Shown here: positions 1 through 7,201 of the stretch, in pieces
How positions within the stretch are numbered: the stretch's first letter is position 1
Layout of the letters: the number at the start of each line of letters is the position of its first letter
Origin: JAAYCU01 sp964642815
Lineage (GTDB): Bacteria; Planctomycetota; Phycisphaerae; UBA1845; PWPN01
Direction: 5' to 3'
Length of the DNA: 8,977 nt
NCBI GenBank assembly: GCA_964642815.1
Contig: CAZXSA010000208.1
Span: 1-8,977, forward strand
Program-made: the position numbers and the translations under genes
Notes under the pieces: model-generated
The model's database searches: none
Told to the model about the DNA's origin: nothing
Seen by the model: only the letters and a program-made list of their open reading frames with translations

Positions 1-313
1 GGAAGTTGGTCAGCGTTCCGCCCAGCCAGCGTTCGGTGACATAAGGCATGTTATGCTTCTTGGCCACCTCGATGACCGCGTTGCGCGCCTGGCGCTTGGT
101 GCCCACGAAGAGGACATCATCGCCCTTGGCCACGACCCGGGTCACGAATTTCTTCGCGCGCAGAATACCTTTGACCGTTTCGCGAATGTCGAGGATGTGA
201 ATCAGATTGCGTTTGCCGAAAATATACGGCTTCATCTTGGGATTCCAGCGGCTCGTGCGATGACCGAAGTGAATCCCCGCGTCCAGCAGTTGACGAACCA
301 GTTCCGATGCCAA
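1..313 (-). CDS. rpsB: 30S ribosomal protein S2, N-terminal part (cut by window edge)
   Basis: Small-subunit ribosomal protein S2, a structural protein that joins the 30S subunit late and binds at its head-body junction together with S1. About 104 codons are visible. The reading runs ASELVRQLLDAGIHFGHRTS, then RWNPKMKPYIFGKRN, LIHILDIRETV, DVLFVGTKRQAR and ERWLGGTLTNF, which are signature S2 blocks in the usual order. The start is placed at a TTG, because no ATG or GTG lies in frame near the expected N-terminus and a GGGAGG Shine-Dalgarno sits 6 nt upstream. The rest of the gene, and perhaps tsf as is common in bacteria, would lie to the left of the window. It is divergent from lpxB. Family assignment is very secure; the start is well supported. 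Confidence 0.97.
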   Translation of the reverse strand, partial: MASELVRQLLDAGIHFGHRTSRWNPKMKPYIFGKRNLIHILDIRETVKGILRAKKFVTRVVAKGDDVLFVGTKRQARNAVIEVAKKHNMPYVTERWLGGTLTNF

Positions 314-325
314 TGAGCACCTCCC
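311..325 (-). promoter_or_regulatory. Shine-Dalgarno and TTG start codon of rpsB
   Basis: On the minus strand GGGAGG (325-320) is followed by a 6-nt spacer and TTG (313-311), in frame with the S2 reading. This is the strongest ribosome binding site on the minus strand of the window and it decides the non-ATG start. Confidence 0.8.
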
Positions 326-431
326 GAGGCGACTAGAAAGAACCCACGCAAGCGTCGCGAACCTGCCCGGGCCGCGGACTATTCCGCATGATTCATCCCA
401 CACCCGCCGTCGTGACGGGCTCACCCCCGCA

Positions 432-453
432 CGGTTGGTTCAACACCCAACCG
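432..453 (-). promoter_or_regulatory. Hairpin in the presumed rpsB 5' leader
   Basis: CGGTTGG (432-438) and CCAACCG (447-453) form a perfect 7-bp stem with an 8-nt loop, about 120 nt upstream of the rpsB start. If the candidate promoter at 527-554 is real, this stem lies inside a leader of roughly 200 nt. Ribosomal protein genes, including rpsB in some bacteria, are known to be autoregulated through leader structures. A regulatory role here is inference only, and the stem is short enough to occur by chance. Confidence 0.3.
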
Positions 454-526
454 GCCGAGACGATACAGGAATCCCGCATGTTAATGGAAATTCGAGGAAT
501 ATGCCAGCGGGACCAATAGCCCCGTT

Positions 527-554
527 ATATTACCATCAGAAAAAGATTCCGCAA
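527..554 (-). promoter_or_regulatory. Candidate sigma-70-type promoter for rpsB
   Basis: Reading the minus strand, TTGCGG (554-549) is followed by a 16-nt spacer and TAATAT (532-527). The -10 hexamer is close to consensus and sits in an AT-rich pocket of an otherwise GC-rich spacer. It would give a 5' leader of about 200 nt before the TTG start. Chosen by eye from hexamer match and spacing; there is no expression evidence. Confidence 0.4.
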
Positions 555-602
555 CCGGCTAAAAAGTCGGCCGACGAACGAGGGGGCTACCTAGGCAGGG
601 TG

Positions 603-657
603 GCGTGGGCAGGCCCTTGTCACAAGGTAGCGGGATAAGGGGTTGCCCGTGCTTTTT
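603..657 (+). terminator. Hairpin followed by T-run (terminator-like) in a gene-free spacer
   Basis: GCGTGGGCA (603-611) pairs with TGCCCGTGC (644-652) over 9 bp, including two G-U pairs. An inner stem CCTTG/CAAGG (615-619 and 623-627) nests inside, and TTTTT (653-657) follows at once. This is the layout of an intrinsic terminator read on the plus strand. The wobble pairs would be A-C mismatches on the other strand, so plus-strand RNA is favoured. No gene upstream on the plus strand needs terminating, so it could end an unseen small RNA, be a dispersed repeat, or be chance. Confidence 0.35.
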
Positions 658-707
658 CGGTTTCGGAATGACATTATGGTTCACAGAGACGCTCCTCCTA
701 TATGAAT

Positions 708-797
708 CACTGTAGCAGTGCGACCCTTTGAAAAACGCCTTGAAACTACTGTAAAGGGCGAAAATATAAGCTATAAGCGATAAGTGTTTAATACAAT
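708..797 (+). promoter_or_regulatory. Repeat-rich promoter region upstream of lpxB
   Basis: The AT-rich stretch before lpxB holds a 13-nt palindrome CACTG-TAG-CAGTG (708-720) and the inverted repeat CCCTTT/AAAGGG (724-729 and 753-758). Three tandem 7-mers follow: TATAAGC, TATAAGC and GATAAGT (765-785). A candidate promoter is TTGAAA (740-745) with TATAAG (765-770) at a long 19-nt spacing. TACAAT (792-797) is an alternative -10 without a good -35. Regulator binding is possible but unproven. Confidence 0.3.
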
Positions 798-844
798 GGA
801 ATATTGGGTGTACAGAAGGTTTTGCAGGGCATATCGTTTGACCC

Positions 845-2044
845 ATGCCGGAGCAGAAGATAGATTCCTCCACCGTGGCTGAAACCATGCATAACAACGG
901 TTCGACAGTTGGCCGACCGCCGCGAATTTTCATATCCGCCGCCGAGCCGAGCGGGGATCGCCATGCGGCCGAGCTGATCGGCAAAATTCGTGAAGCCCGT
1001 CCGGACGCGGCTATCTTCGGAGTCGCGGGTCCGTTAATGCGGGCGGCCGGATGCCAGGCGATGGATGACCTTACCGGCCGATCGGCCATGCTGCTCGGCG
1101 CGGTCCGTCTGGCCGGCCATGCCTGGCGACTGATTCGGACGGTTCATCGGGAGTTGCGAAGCGAATCGGCCGACTTGGCGATCCTTGTTGATTCGCCGGC
1201 TTTACATCTGCCCATGGCTCGGAAAATAAAGGCCGCCGGTTGCCCCGTGCTGTATTACATCGCACCGCAACTTTGGGCGTGGGCACCATGGCGTATCGGC
1301 CGCGTTCGGCGAAGGATCGATCAACTGGCGGTCATTCTGCCCTTCGAGGAGGAATACTTTCGACGGCGGGGGGTCGAGGCCCGCTTCGTCGGCCATCCAT
1401 TAATCAGCCAGTTGAGCAGTTATCGCCCAGCGGCCGCGCGGGTGGCGGAATTCAAGTCCATGGCTCGATCCATCATCGCCTGTCTTCCCGGCTCGCGTCG
1501 ACACGTGATCGAGGAAGTCCTGCCCGGTCAGATCGAAGTCTGTCGAGCCATTGCCCGTAAACATGAAAACACCGGTTTCCTTTTCGCCGCGGCCGATGAA
1601 TCGGCGCAACGGATGGTCCGGTCGGCTCTCGCGAGCGAGTCGTTTACATGGCGGGTGGAGCGGCAATGTAACGGAGAGATATTGTCGGCGGCTACCTTGG
1701 CCTTGGTCGCGTCGGGGACGGCCACTCTGGAGACGGCGTGGCATGGCGTGCCGATGGTGGTGATGTATAACGGTTCGAAGTGGGGCTATCGGCTGATTGG
1801 GCGTTGGCTGGTACGCACGCCTCATCTTTCGCTGGTCAACATTCTGGCCGGTCGGCGCATCGTGCCCGAATTCATGCCCTATTACACCTCGACCGAACCG
1901 ATTGCCGCCGAGGCCCTCGGCCTACTCGTGGATAAACATCGCCGTCAAACCATGCAGGCAGACCTTGCTTCGGTCATCGCCTCTCTGGGCACCGCTAGCG
2001 CGGCCGGGACAACCGCTCAAATGGCTCTGGCTATGATGAGCTGA
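845..2044 (+). CDS. lpxB: Lipid-A-disaccharide synthase
   Basis: Membrane-associated glycosyltransferase of family GT19. It joins UDP-2,3-diacylglucosamine to 2,3-diacylglucosamine 1-phosphate (lipid X), releasing UDP and making the lipid A disaccharide of the outer membrane. The 399-residue protein is slightly longer than the usual ~380, mostly because of about 25 extra N-terminal residues before RIFISAAEPSGD (residues 27-38). Conserved blocks follow in order: ILVDSP (113-118, conserved Asp116), APQLWAW (140-146), LPFE (165-168), GHPL (183-186), LPGSR (214-218) and ASGTATLE (289-296). SLVNILAGRRIVPEF follows near the C-terminus. No clear Shine-Dalgarno precedes ATG 845. A second in-frame ATG at residue 15 (887) is equally possible and would shorten the extension. 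The gene stands alone, convergent with the vanZ-like gene, with only 5 bp between the two stop codons. Its presence implies a Gram-negative envelope with lipid A. Confidence 0.95.
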   Translation: MPEQKIDSSTVAETMHNNGSTVGRPPRIFISAAEPSGDRHAAELIGKIREARPDAAIFGVAGPLMRAAGCQAMDDLTGRSAMLLGAVRLAGHAWRLIRTVHRELRSESADLAILVDSPALHLPMARKIKAAGCPVLYYIAPQLWAWAPWRIGRVRRRIDQLAVILPFEEEYFRRRGVEARFVGHPLISQLSSYRPAAARVAEFKSMARSIIACLPGSRRHVIEEVLPGQIEVCRAIARKHENTGFLFAAADESAQRMVRSALASESFTWRVERQCNGEILSAATLALVASGTATLETAWHGVPMVVMYNGSKWGYRLIGRWLVRTPHLSLVNILAGRRIVPEFMPYYTSTEPIAAEALGLLVDKHRRQTMQADLASVIASLGTASAAGTTAQMALAMMS

Positions 2045-2049
2045 CCAGA

Positions 2050-3474
2050 TTACCGTTGCGCCATTTGCGAAGGGAGCAGATTCGTGGAGGAGGCGGACGA
2101 CGCAGTGACCGCGCGATGACCGAATACCGCGTAGTCGAGGCGTACGACGATGGCCGCCGCGAGAGAGGCCAACAGGACGATGGCGGTATCCAGCAGCGCG
2201 CGGCCGAGCATGGCCTGGGCGATGCCCACCAGCAGGGCAGTCATAACGGTCAGGCAAAACACGATGATCGTGGAGGGGGCCATCCGTCGCGAACGGTACC
2301 AAAGCGCGATGAGGGCGGCGACCAGCATGTATTGAAAGAAACCGGTCGTGTAATCGCCGAGCACGCTATTCCATGATCGCTCAAAATTTCCCGCCACGGG
2401 CAACCAGGAAGAGTGCGCGGCGGGGATGCTGCGGGTGGAACCAAGCAGCAATCCGGCGATACCCCACAGGGCAAGGCCTGCGGCGGCCATGAACACCAAT
2501 CCGCGTAGTACCGCAAGGGGTTGGTGGATTGTTCGCGGAGAAAAAGCACACAGCATCCAGGCGAGGGCGGTTCCGATCCCGACAAACATCCAGGCGGTCA
2601 GCAGGTCCGCCGGGTCCGCGACATGCGAGATGGTAAGGAATTGCGCGGTCTCGATGGCGAGGGCCAGCAGGCCGCATCGACTCAACCCCCGCCAGGCGGC
2701 AAAGCGCAAGGAGCAACCCGACTCGACGGCCGACAATACTAGTAAAAACGCCGGCAGCGCATACGCGCCGGCGGCCACGAGCTTGCCAACCATTTGCCTG
2801 GCCGACAGCGAGGCGTAGATCGACCCAGTGCTCAGGTCAATACAAGCATGCTTGAAGGCGGCCAACGCGCGAAGGAGATGACCCGGCGTAGGGTGGAAAT
2901 CGAAAGGCATCAACGCATGGGCAAGTACGCCTAAAATGGCGACCATCGCCGCCGCCTCGAATGGGCGGGTCCGCAACAGGGTGAACAGCCAGGCATGAAG
3001 GTTACGCAGGCTCCGCTGCAACCATGGTCCCAGGGCGATACCGATGATGCCGCCGAAAATATTGCATAACGTGTCGCCCGAACTGGGCACGCGCGCGGGG
3101 ATGGCCGACTGCATGACTTCCGTCAGATAGGAAAGGCCGGCCACCAATACGAGGCTGAAGCCCCATTCGACCACGCGGAATAATCCTCGGCGACGGAATA
3201 CCAGCCTCGCGAAGGCGCCCAGTGGGATGTAGGCCAGAATGTTGGCCATCGCATCACCGGCCGCGGGCGTATGCCAGGGTAGATACCAGGACAAGCCACG
3301 GCGCATATCGTATTCAAAGGGAAAGAGGGTTACATAAGCGATGGCGGCCAGGCCCAGCACCGCCAGCAAGCAAGTCGTGCGGCGGGTCAATACCGGCGGC
3401 TTGAGTGTCCGCGGAGCGCGGTCATCCCCGCGCGTCCAATCATCCCGCATGGCCCGGATTAATGGTGTCGGCAT
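2050..3474 (-). CDS. VanZ-like polytopic membrane protein with repeated VanZ modules
   Basis: A 474-residue integral membrane protein with about ten hydrophobic segments, named for VanZ, the teicoplanin-resistance accessory protein whose biochemical role is unsettled. The first module (about 35-155) contains LFPFEYD, NILAYIPLGAFARL (78-91) and YLTEVMQSAIPAR...SSGDTLCNIFGGIIGIALG (116-149), matching the family's D/N...PLG and E..Q...D..N..G pattern. A second module (about 175-310) repeats this with LMPFDFHP and IETAQFLTISHVADPADLLTAW (274-295). The last third has LGDYTTGFFQYMLVAALIALW and IAQAMLGRALLDTA, perhaps a degenerate third copy. Typical VanZ domain proteins are much shorter (single domain). 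The ATG at 3474 lacks a strong Shine-Dalgarno; ATG at residue 9 is an alternative. The role in this cell is unknown. Confidence is high for a VanZ-like membrane protein and low for any link to resistance. Confidence 0.85.
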   Translation of the reverse strand: MPTPLIRAMRDDWTRGDDRAPRTLKPPVLTRRTTCLLAVLGLAAIAYVTLFPFEYDMRRGLSWYLPWHTPAAGDAMANILAYIPLGAFARLVFRRRGLFRVVEWGFSLVLVAGLSYLTEVMQSAIPARVPSSGDTLCNIFGGIIGIALGPWLQRSLRNLHAWLFTLLRTRPFEAAAMVAILGVLAHALMPFDFHPTPGHLLRALAAFKHACIDLSTGSIYASLSARQMVGKLVAAGAYALPAFLLVLSAVESGCSLRFAAWRGLSRCGLLALAIETAQFLTISHVADPADLLTAWMFVGIGTALAWMLCAFSPRTIHQPLAVLRGLVFMAAAGLALWGIAGLLLGSTRSIPAAHSSWLPVAGNFERSWNSVLGDYTTGFFQYMLVAALIALWYRSRRMAPSTIIVFCLTVMTALLVGIAQAMLGRALLDTAIVLLASLAAAIVVRLDYAVFGHRAVTASSASSTNLLPSQMAQR

Positions 3475-3516
3475 GTCGCTTCATTCCCGTTCAACAACCC
3501 CTGCCGGTCGTCAGTC

Positions 3517-3547
3517 ACTATAAGCCTACGATTCAGCAGGTTGTCAT
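3517..3547 (-). promoter_or_regulatory. Candidate promoter of the vanZ-like gene
   Basis: On the minus strand ATGACA (3547-3542) and TATAGT (3522-3517) each match the sigma-70 consensus at five of six positions, but the 19-nt spacer is longer than ideal. The position, about 40 nt upstream of ATG 3474 in the 119-bp gap after argS, is right for the gene. No strong terminator hairpin for argS was seen in the same gap. Confidence 0.25.
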
Positions 3548-3593
3548 GCAAACCGGATGCGGCGGCATTTCGGATCGACCGATAATAACCTGT

Positions 3594-5432
3594 TTACATG
3601 CGTTCGACGACACGGATGCCGAGCAGTTCGAGGCCGAGCTTGAGGGTCCGGGCGGTTAAATCGCACAAACGCAGACGCGAGGCTTTGCGCTCGGCGGTGT
3701 CGGCCTTCAAAACCGGGCAGGATTCGTAGAACTTCATGAACACGCCGGCCAGGGCGTAAAGGTAATCGGTGAGCAGGTTAATTTTCAGCCCGGCGGCGGT
3801 TGCCTCGAGCGTTTCGGCAAAACGCAGGATCTGACGGGCGAGGAAACGTTCGGCGGGTTCCTCGATAATAATCTTCCCCTCCCGGTTATCACCGATGGTT
3901 TCGGCGCCTTTGCGATAGATGCTTCGGATACGGGCATAGGCATACATCATGTACGGAGCGGTGTTGCCTTCCATGGCCAGCATCTTATCCCAACTGAAGA
4001 CGTAATCGCTTTGCCGGTTCTGGGAGAGGTCGGCGTACTTGACCGCGCCGATACCGACGGCTTCGGCGATGTCCTTGATTTCGGCTTCGTTGAAGCCGCG
4101 ACGTTTGGTCTCGTCGGCCTCGCTGGTTCGGATCAACTGTTCGGCGCGACGCACGGCTTCCTCGAGCAGGTCAGCCAGCTTGATATTCTCGCCGCTACGG
4201 GTCTTCAAGGGCTTGCGGTCCTCGCCGAGGATCGAACCGAAGGTTACATGGTCGAGCTGTACACCGCCGTTGGTCGTGGTCCAGCTTGCGGCCTCGGCGG
4301 TCGCGAAGAGCATCTCGAAATGCAGGGCCTGCCGGGCATCGGTGACATAAATAACCTGCCGGGCACCGAGTTCCTTAATGCGAAAGCGCAGGGCGGCCAG
4401 GTCGGTGGTCGCGTAGAGGAACGCCCCATCCGACTTGCGGATAATCATCGGTAGCGGCTCGCCCTCGGGATTTTTAAAACGCGGCTTGCCTTCGCCGGTA
4501 AAATGGAAGATACACAAGGCGCCTTGGTCCGGGCGCACGGCGAGGAGGGCGGCGGGAGCCTGCGTGCCGAAACGCTCGCTGAATTCCTTAACCACCTCTG
4601 GCAGACGTCCGGCGTAGAAGCTCTCGCCGCGCTCGTCGGCGGGGGTGAGGCTGACCCCAAGACGCCGATAAATGGGCAGATAATGGCGACGGGATTCGTC
4701 GACGATGTATTGCCAGGCCCGAAGGGTGGACGGCTCATGGTTGTGCAGGGCGACGACTTCCGCACGAGCTTGTTCGTGAAAAGCCGCGTCTTGCTTATCC
4801 CGGGCACTGGCCTGGCGATAGAAATCCTCCAGGTCTTCCAGGTGTACCGCTTCGGGGTTCGTCAAGGCCGCGGGCATTTTGTCCTTCAGGAGGGCGCAGA
4901 GCATCCCGAACTGCGTACCCCAGTCGCCGATATGGTTTTGGCGGGTAACATTGTGGCCGACACATTCGAGCAGCCGGGCAATGGTATCGCCGATAATCGT
5001 GCTACGCAGGTGGCCGACGTGCATCTGCTTGGCGATATTCGGCCCGGAGTAATCGACGACCACGATGCGGGGCTGATCGGCCGGTTCGATGCCCAGGCGG
5101 TCAAGCTCGGAGGCGGGGGGGACGGCCTCGAGCATCACGGCCAGCCGATCCGCGCGCAGGCGGATGTTAATGAAACCCGGCCCGGCGATCTCCATAGGTT
5201 CGCACAGCTCGTTCGTTTCGGGAGGCAGGGCCTCGACGATCCGCTGGGCCACGTCGCGCGGTTTGGCCTGAAGCGTTTTGGCCAGGCTCATGGCAACATT
5301 GCTCTGGTAATCGCCGAACCGTTCGTCGCCGGCGGCACGGATCATCGGGTCGGCGTCACGGCCGGCATTGCCGAGGTTGGTTACCAGGGCTTGACGAAAC
5401 AGCGTTTGCAGTTGTTGAACCAATGACTTCAT
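3594..5432 (-). CDS. argS: Arginyl-tRNA synthetase
   Basis: Cytoplasmic class I aminoacyl-tRNA synthetase that charges tRNA-Arg with arginine using ATP, in the subclass that needs tRNA bound for amino acid activation. The 612-residue protein has an N-terminal tRNA-recognition domain (about 1-105, with ADPMIRAAGDERFGDYQSNV), then the catalytic core. The core starts VVDYSGPNIAKQMHVGHLRS, whose HVGH (138-141) is the HIGH motif. LGEDRKPLKTRSG (402-414) replaces the KMSKS loop, as is usual in this family. A helical DALR anticodon-binding domain covers about 485-612, ending LELLGIRVVERM. The start is ATG 5432 (MKSLVQQLQ), because family similarity begins there and AGAAGGA lies upstream. The open frame extends 23 residues further to 5501, but that extension looks unrelated to ArgRS. 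It is transcribed in the same direction as cls and the vanZ-like gene, but the gaps suggest separate transcription. Confidence 0.97.
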   Translation of the reverse strand: MKSLVQQLQTLFRQALVTNLGNAGRDADPMIRAAGDERFGDYQSNVAMSLAKTLQAKPRDVAQRIVEALPPETNELCEPMEIAGPGFINIRLRADRLAVMLEAVPPASELDRLGIEPADQPRIVVVDYSGPNIAKQMHVGHLRSTIIGDTIARLLECVGHNVTRQNHIGDWGTQFGMLCALLKDKMPAALTNPEAVHLEDLEDFYRQASARDKQDAAFHEQARAEVVALHNHEPSTLRAWQYIVDESRRHYLPIYRRLGVSLTPADERGESFYAGRLPEVVKEFSERFGTQAPAALLAVRPDQGALCIFHFTGEGKPRFKNPEGEPLPMIIRKSDGAFLYATTDLAALRFRIKELGARQVIYVTDARQALHFEMLFATAEAASWTTTNGGVQLDHVTFGSILGEDRKPLKTRSGENIKLADLLEEAVRRAEQLIRTSEADETKRRGFNEAEIKDIAEAVGIGAVKYADLSQNRQSDYVFSWDKMLAMEGNTAPYMMYAYARIRSIYRKGAETIGDNREGKIIIEEPAERFLARQILRFAETLEATAAGLKINLLTDYLYALAGVFMKFYESCPVLKADTAERKASRLRLCDLTARTLKLGLELLGIRVVERM

Positions 5433-5450
5433 GATATTCGATATCCTTCT
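5430..5450 (-). promoter_or_regulatory. Shine-Dalgarno and start codon of argS
   Basis: AGAAGGA (5450-5444, minus strand) lies 11 nt before ATG (5432-5430). The spacing is longer than ideal, but this is the only purine-rich site near where ArgRS similarity begins. It supports the shorter 612-residue protein. Confidence 0.5.
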
Positions 5451-5495
5451 GTGTATGGCACAAAGCGGGCATGTGTTTAGCGACCATGCAATGCT

Positions 5496-5541
5496 CGCCA
5501 CGGCGGAGCCCAGCGGAGCCGGGCCTGGGTGGGCCGTGGCG
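5496..5541. repeat. Nested GC-rich palindrome in the argS 5' region
   Basis: CGCCACGGC (5496-5504) and GCCGTGGCG (5533-5541) are perfect 9-bp inverted arms. Inside them GCCCAG (5508-5513) pairs with CTGGGT (5525-5530), and GCGGAGCC occurs twice 10 bp apart (5503-5510 and 5513-5520). It lies 64-109 bp upstream of the argS start, between a candidate -10 and the gene. It could be a dispersed REP-like repeat, which seems likely from its style, or a leader structure affecting argS. Confidence 0.45.
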
Positions 5542-5561
5542 GGGCAGCGCGGGGCCGAGGG

Positions 5562-5599
5562 AGTATAATTTCACGGCACTTGATGCATCCTACTGCATC
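5562..5599 (-). promoter_or_regulatory. Possible -10 element for argS, next to a small hairpin
   Basis: TATACT (5567-5562, minus strand) resembles a -10 hexamer and sits in the only AT-rich patch of the cls-argS gap. The -35 position (about GGATGC at 5590-5585) is poor. GATGCA/TGCATC (5582-5587 and 5594-5599) form a 6-bp stem with a 6-nt loop over that -35 region, possibly an operator or chance. The rest of the 299-bp gap (5433-5731) shows no gene and no clear terminator for cls. Confidence 0.25.
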
Positions 5600-5731
5600 G
5601 GCCCGTCGCTTCCGCTCCGGGTACTGATTGGTCATGCCGGTCGGCTTTGCATGGTCACGATGCACATGCCAAAACGGGCATTCTACCCGATCTGGTGGAA
5701 ACGTTGAATCGAATGCGGTGCATCCCCTTGA

Positions 5732-7201
5732 TTACAGGTAGGGCGATAGCAGGCGGGCCACGCCGTCCCGCAACTTACGCGGCAGGCTCCGGCCGTCTAC
5801 GTCTTTCTGGGTCAGGCTTGAGGCTTGTCGAATTTTGTTCTGTATGAGTGTTTCGAGCTTTCCGGCCAATTCGCGGTCGTAGCATTCCAGGTTGAACTCG
5901 AAATTAAGCCGCAAGCTGCGAGGATCCCAGTTGGTTGAGCCCAGCAGGGTCCAGGCCCCATCGACCACCATCAACTTGGTGTGGTCAAAGGGCGGCGGCG
6001 AGAGCCAGACCCGGCAGCCGTGTTCCAGAATCTGCCAGAGCATCGCGGTCGAGGCCCATTGTACGAGTCGCAGGTTGTTTTCACTGGGCAGGACCACGTC
6101 AACCTCGACCCCACGCAAGGCGGCGATACCCATGGCCGTGATCAAGGCCGCGTCGGGAAGAAAATAGGGTGTCACAATGCGCACGGAGGATTGGGCACAG
6201 GCCAGGGCGCCGAGTAGCGATAAACGCAGCTTCTCGAAATCGATGTCCGGCCCATCCGGGATTCCGCGGGAGTGTACGTTACCGACGGGCTCGATCGTTG
6301 GGAACCAGCGTTCCCCGTCAAGGGTCTCATCGGTGCAGAAAAACCAATCCTCGGCGAATACATCCTGCATCTGGGCGACCACCGGTCCAGCGATACGGAA
6401 ATGGAGATCCTGGATCGGGTGGGAAGGATGCAGATCGAGCCAGTGCCCTTCGCGGATGTTCATCCCACCGGTAAAACCGATGCGTCCGTCCACCACCATG
6501 ATCTTGCGGTGGTTCCGCAGGTTGGAATAAGGGAAGCTCCAAGGTACCAGTTGCGGAAGGAATCGGGCGAATCGTATTCCCGCGCGCCGCAGGGGACCGG
6601 CAATACTTGGCCAGGAATAACGAATCCCCACGCCGTCGATCAGGACGCGTACTTCAACGCCGCGGGCGACGGCCCGGGCGAGGGCGTCTAAAAACGCCTG
6701 TCCGGCCCGATCATTGTCGAAAATATACGTCGCCAGGCTGACCGAGGAGGTTGCCTGTTCGATGGCCTCCAGCATGACCGGGTAGCAAGGGGTATTCGCG
6801 TCCAGAACGGTAACACGGTTTCCGGGCTGGAGCGTTTGTCCGCTGACCCGCTCGATCAGGCGAGCCAGGGAGCAAAGGTTATTCTCGAAAGGCAATCGGC
6901 CGCCGGGTGATTGGTATGGGCAAGCCCGATCATTGGCGAATCCGATCGGTAGCGGATGGCGTTGCCGCAGGATTCGGGCGCGTCGATGAATCCGATTGAT
7001 CCCCAGCCAGGTGTAGAGGATCGCCCCCAGGATCGGAGCCAGCCAGATCAGCCCAACCCAGGCGATGGCCGACCGCGTGTCCCGTTTGTGCAGGATGACA
7101 TGGCTCGACGCGGACAGGCCGATCAAGAGGGTCAGGCCCGTCAACAAATGAGGCCAGAACGCCCTGAGGATTTCCCATACTGTATCCAGGATCTGCGCCA
7201 T
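5732..7201 (-). CDS. cls: Cardiolipin synthase, two-HKD phospholipase D family
   Basis: Inner-membrane phosphatidyltransferase that makes cardiolipin, in the classical bacterial reaction from two phosphatidylglycerol molecules with release of glycerol. The 489-residue protein has the standard plan. Two N-terminal membrane segments (about 19-37 and 45-68, the latter AIAWVGLIWLAPILGAILYT) make up the PLD-nuclease N-terminal domain. Two catalytic HKD motifs follow: NHRKIMVVDGRIGFTGG (His231, Lys233, Asp238) and DHTKLMVVDGAWTLLGSTNWD (His407, Lys409, Asp414). Both motifs are intact, so the enzyme should be active. Length matches ClsA-type enzymes (~480-490). ATG 7201 begins just ahead of the first membrane segment, but no clear Shine-Dalgarno was seen. 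The gene is divergent from the zinc-ribbon gene and upstream of argS on the same strand. Which of the several Cls paralogue types it is, or whether it uses phosphatidylethanolamine, cannot be told here. Confidence 0.93.
   Translation of the reverse strand: MAQILDTVWEILRAFWPHLLTGLTLLIGLSASSHVILHKRDTRSAIAWVGLIWLAPILGAILYTWLGINRIHRRARILRQRHPLPIGFANDRACPYQSPGGRLPFENNLCSLARLIERVSGQTLQPGNRVTVLDANTPCYPVMLEAIEQATSSVSLATYIFDNDRAGQAFLDALARAVARGVEVRVLIDGVGIRYSWPSIAGPLRRAGIRFARFLPQLVPWSFPYSNLRNHRKIMVVDGRIGFTGGMNIREGHWLDLHPSHPIQDLHFRIAGPVVAQMQDVFAEDWFFCTDETLDGERWFPTIEPVGNVHSRGIPDGPDIDFEKLRLSLLGALACAQSSVRIVTPYFLPDAALITAMGIAALRGVEVDVVLPSENNLRLVQWASTAMLWQILEHGCRVWLSPPPFDHTKLMVVDGAWTLLGSTNWDPRSLRLNFEFNLECYDRELAGKLETLIQNKIRQASSLTQKDVDGRSLPRKLRDGVARLLSPYL

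Larger units (their letters stand above)
314..844. other. Divergent intergenic spacer between rpsB and lpxB
   Basis: About 530 bp with no convincing gene. The open frames crossing it (for example 435-638 plus and 559-1089 minus) show no family similarity I recognise, and the second runs into lpxB antisense. The rpsB-proximal half holds a candidate minus-strand promoter and a hairpin. The middle holds a 10-bp palindrome (GTCGGCCGAC, 566-575) and a hairpin with a T-run. The lpxB-proximal 140 bp is AT-rich and full of short repeats. No tRNA-like cloverleaf was seen. Confidence 0.6.

Noticed and set aside
559..1089. A 176-codon minus-strand open frame across the rpsB-lpxB spacer and the start of lpxB
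   Set aside because: Nearly half of it is antisense to the conserved lpxB start. The protein has no domain I recognise and no ribosome binding site was evident.
2050..3474. Reading the VanZ-like gene as a glycopeptide resistance determinant
   Set aside because: There are no vanA/B-type ligase, vanX, vanH or two-component genes in the window, and VanZ-like domains are widespread outside resistance clusters.
4503..5426. A 307-codon open frame on the plus strand, antisense to argS
   Set aside because: It lies wholly inside a well-supported argS reading. Its translation has no recognisable motifs, and long antisense frames are expected in GC-rich genes.
5433..5501. N-terminal 23-residue extension of argS
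   Set aside because: The extra residues look unlike any ArgRS N-terminus. The ATG at 5432 has a purine-rich site upstream and matches where family similarity begins.
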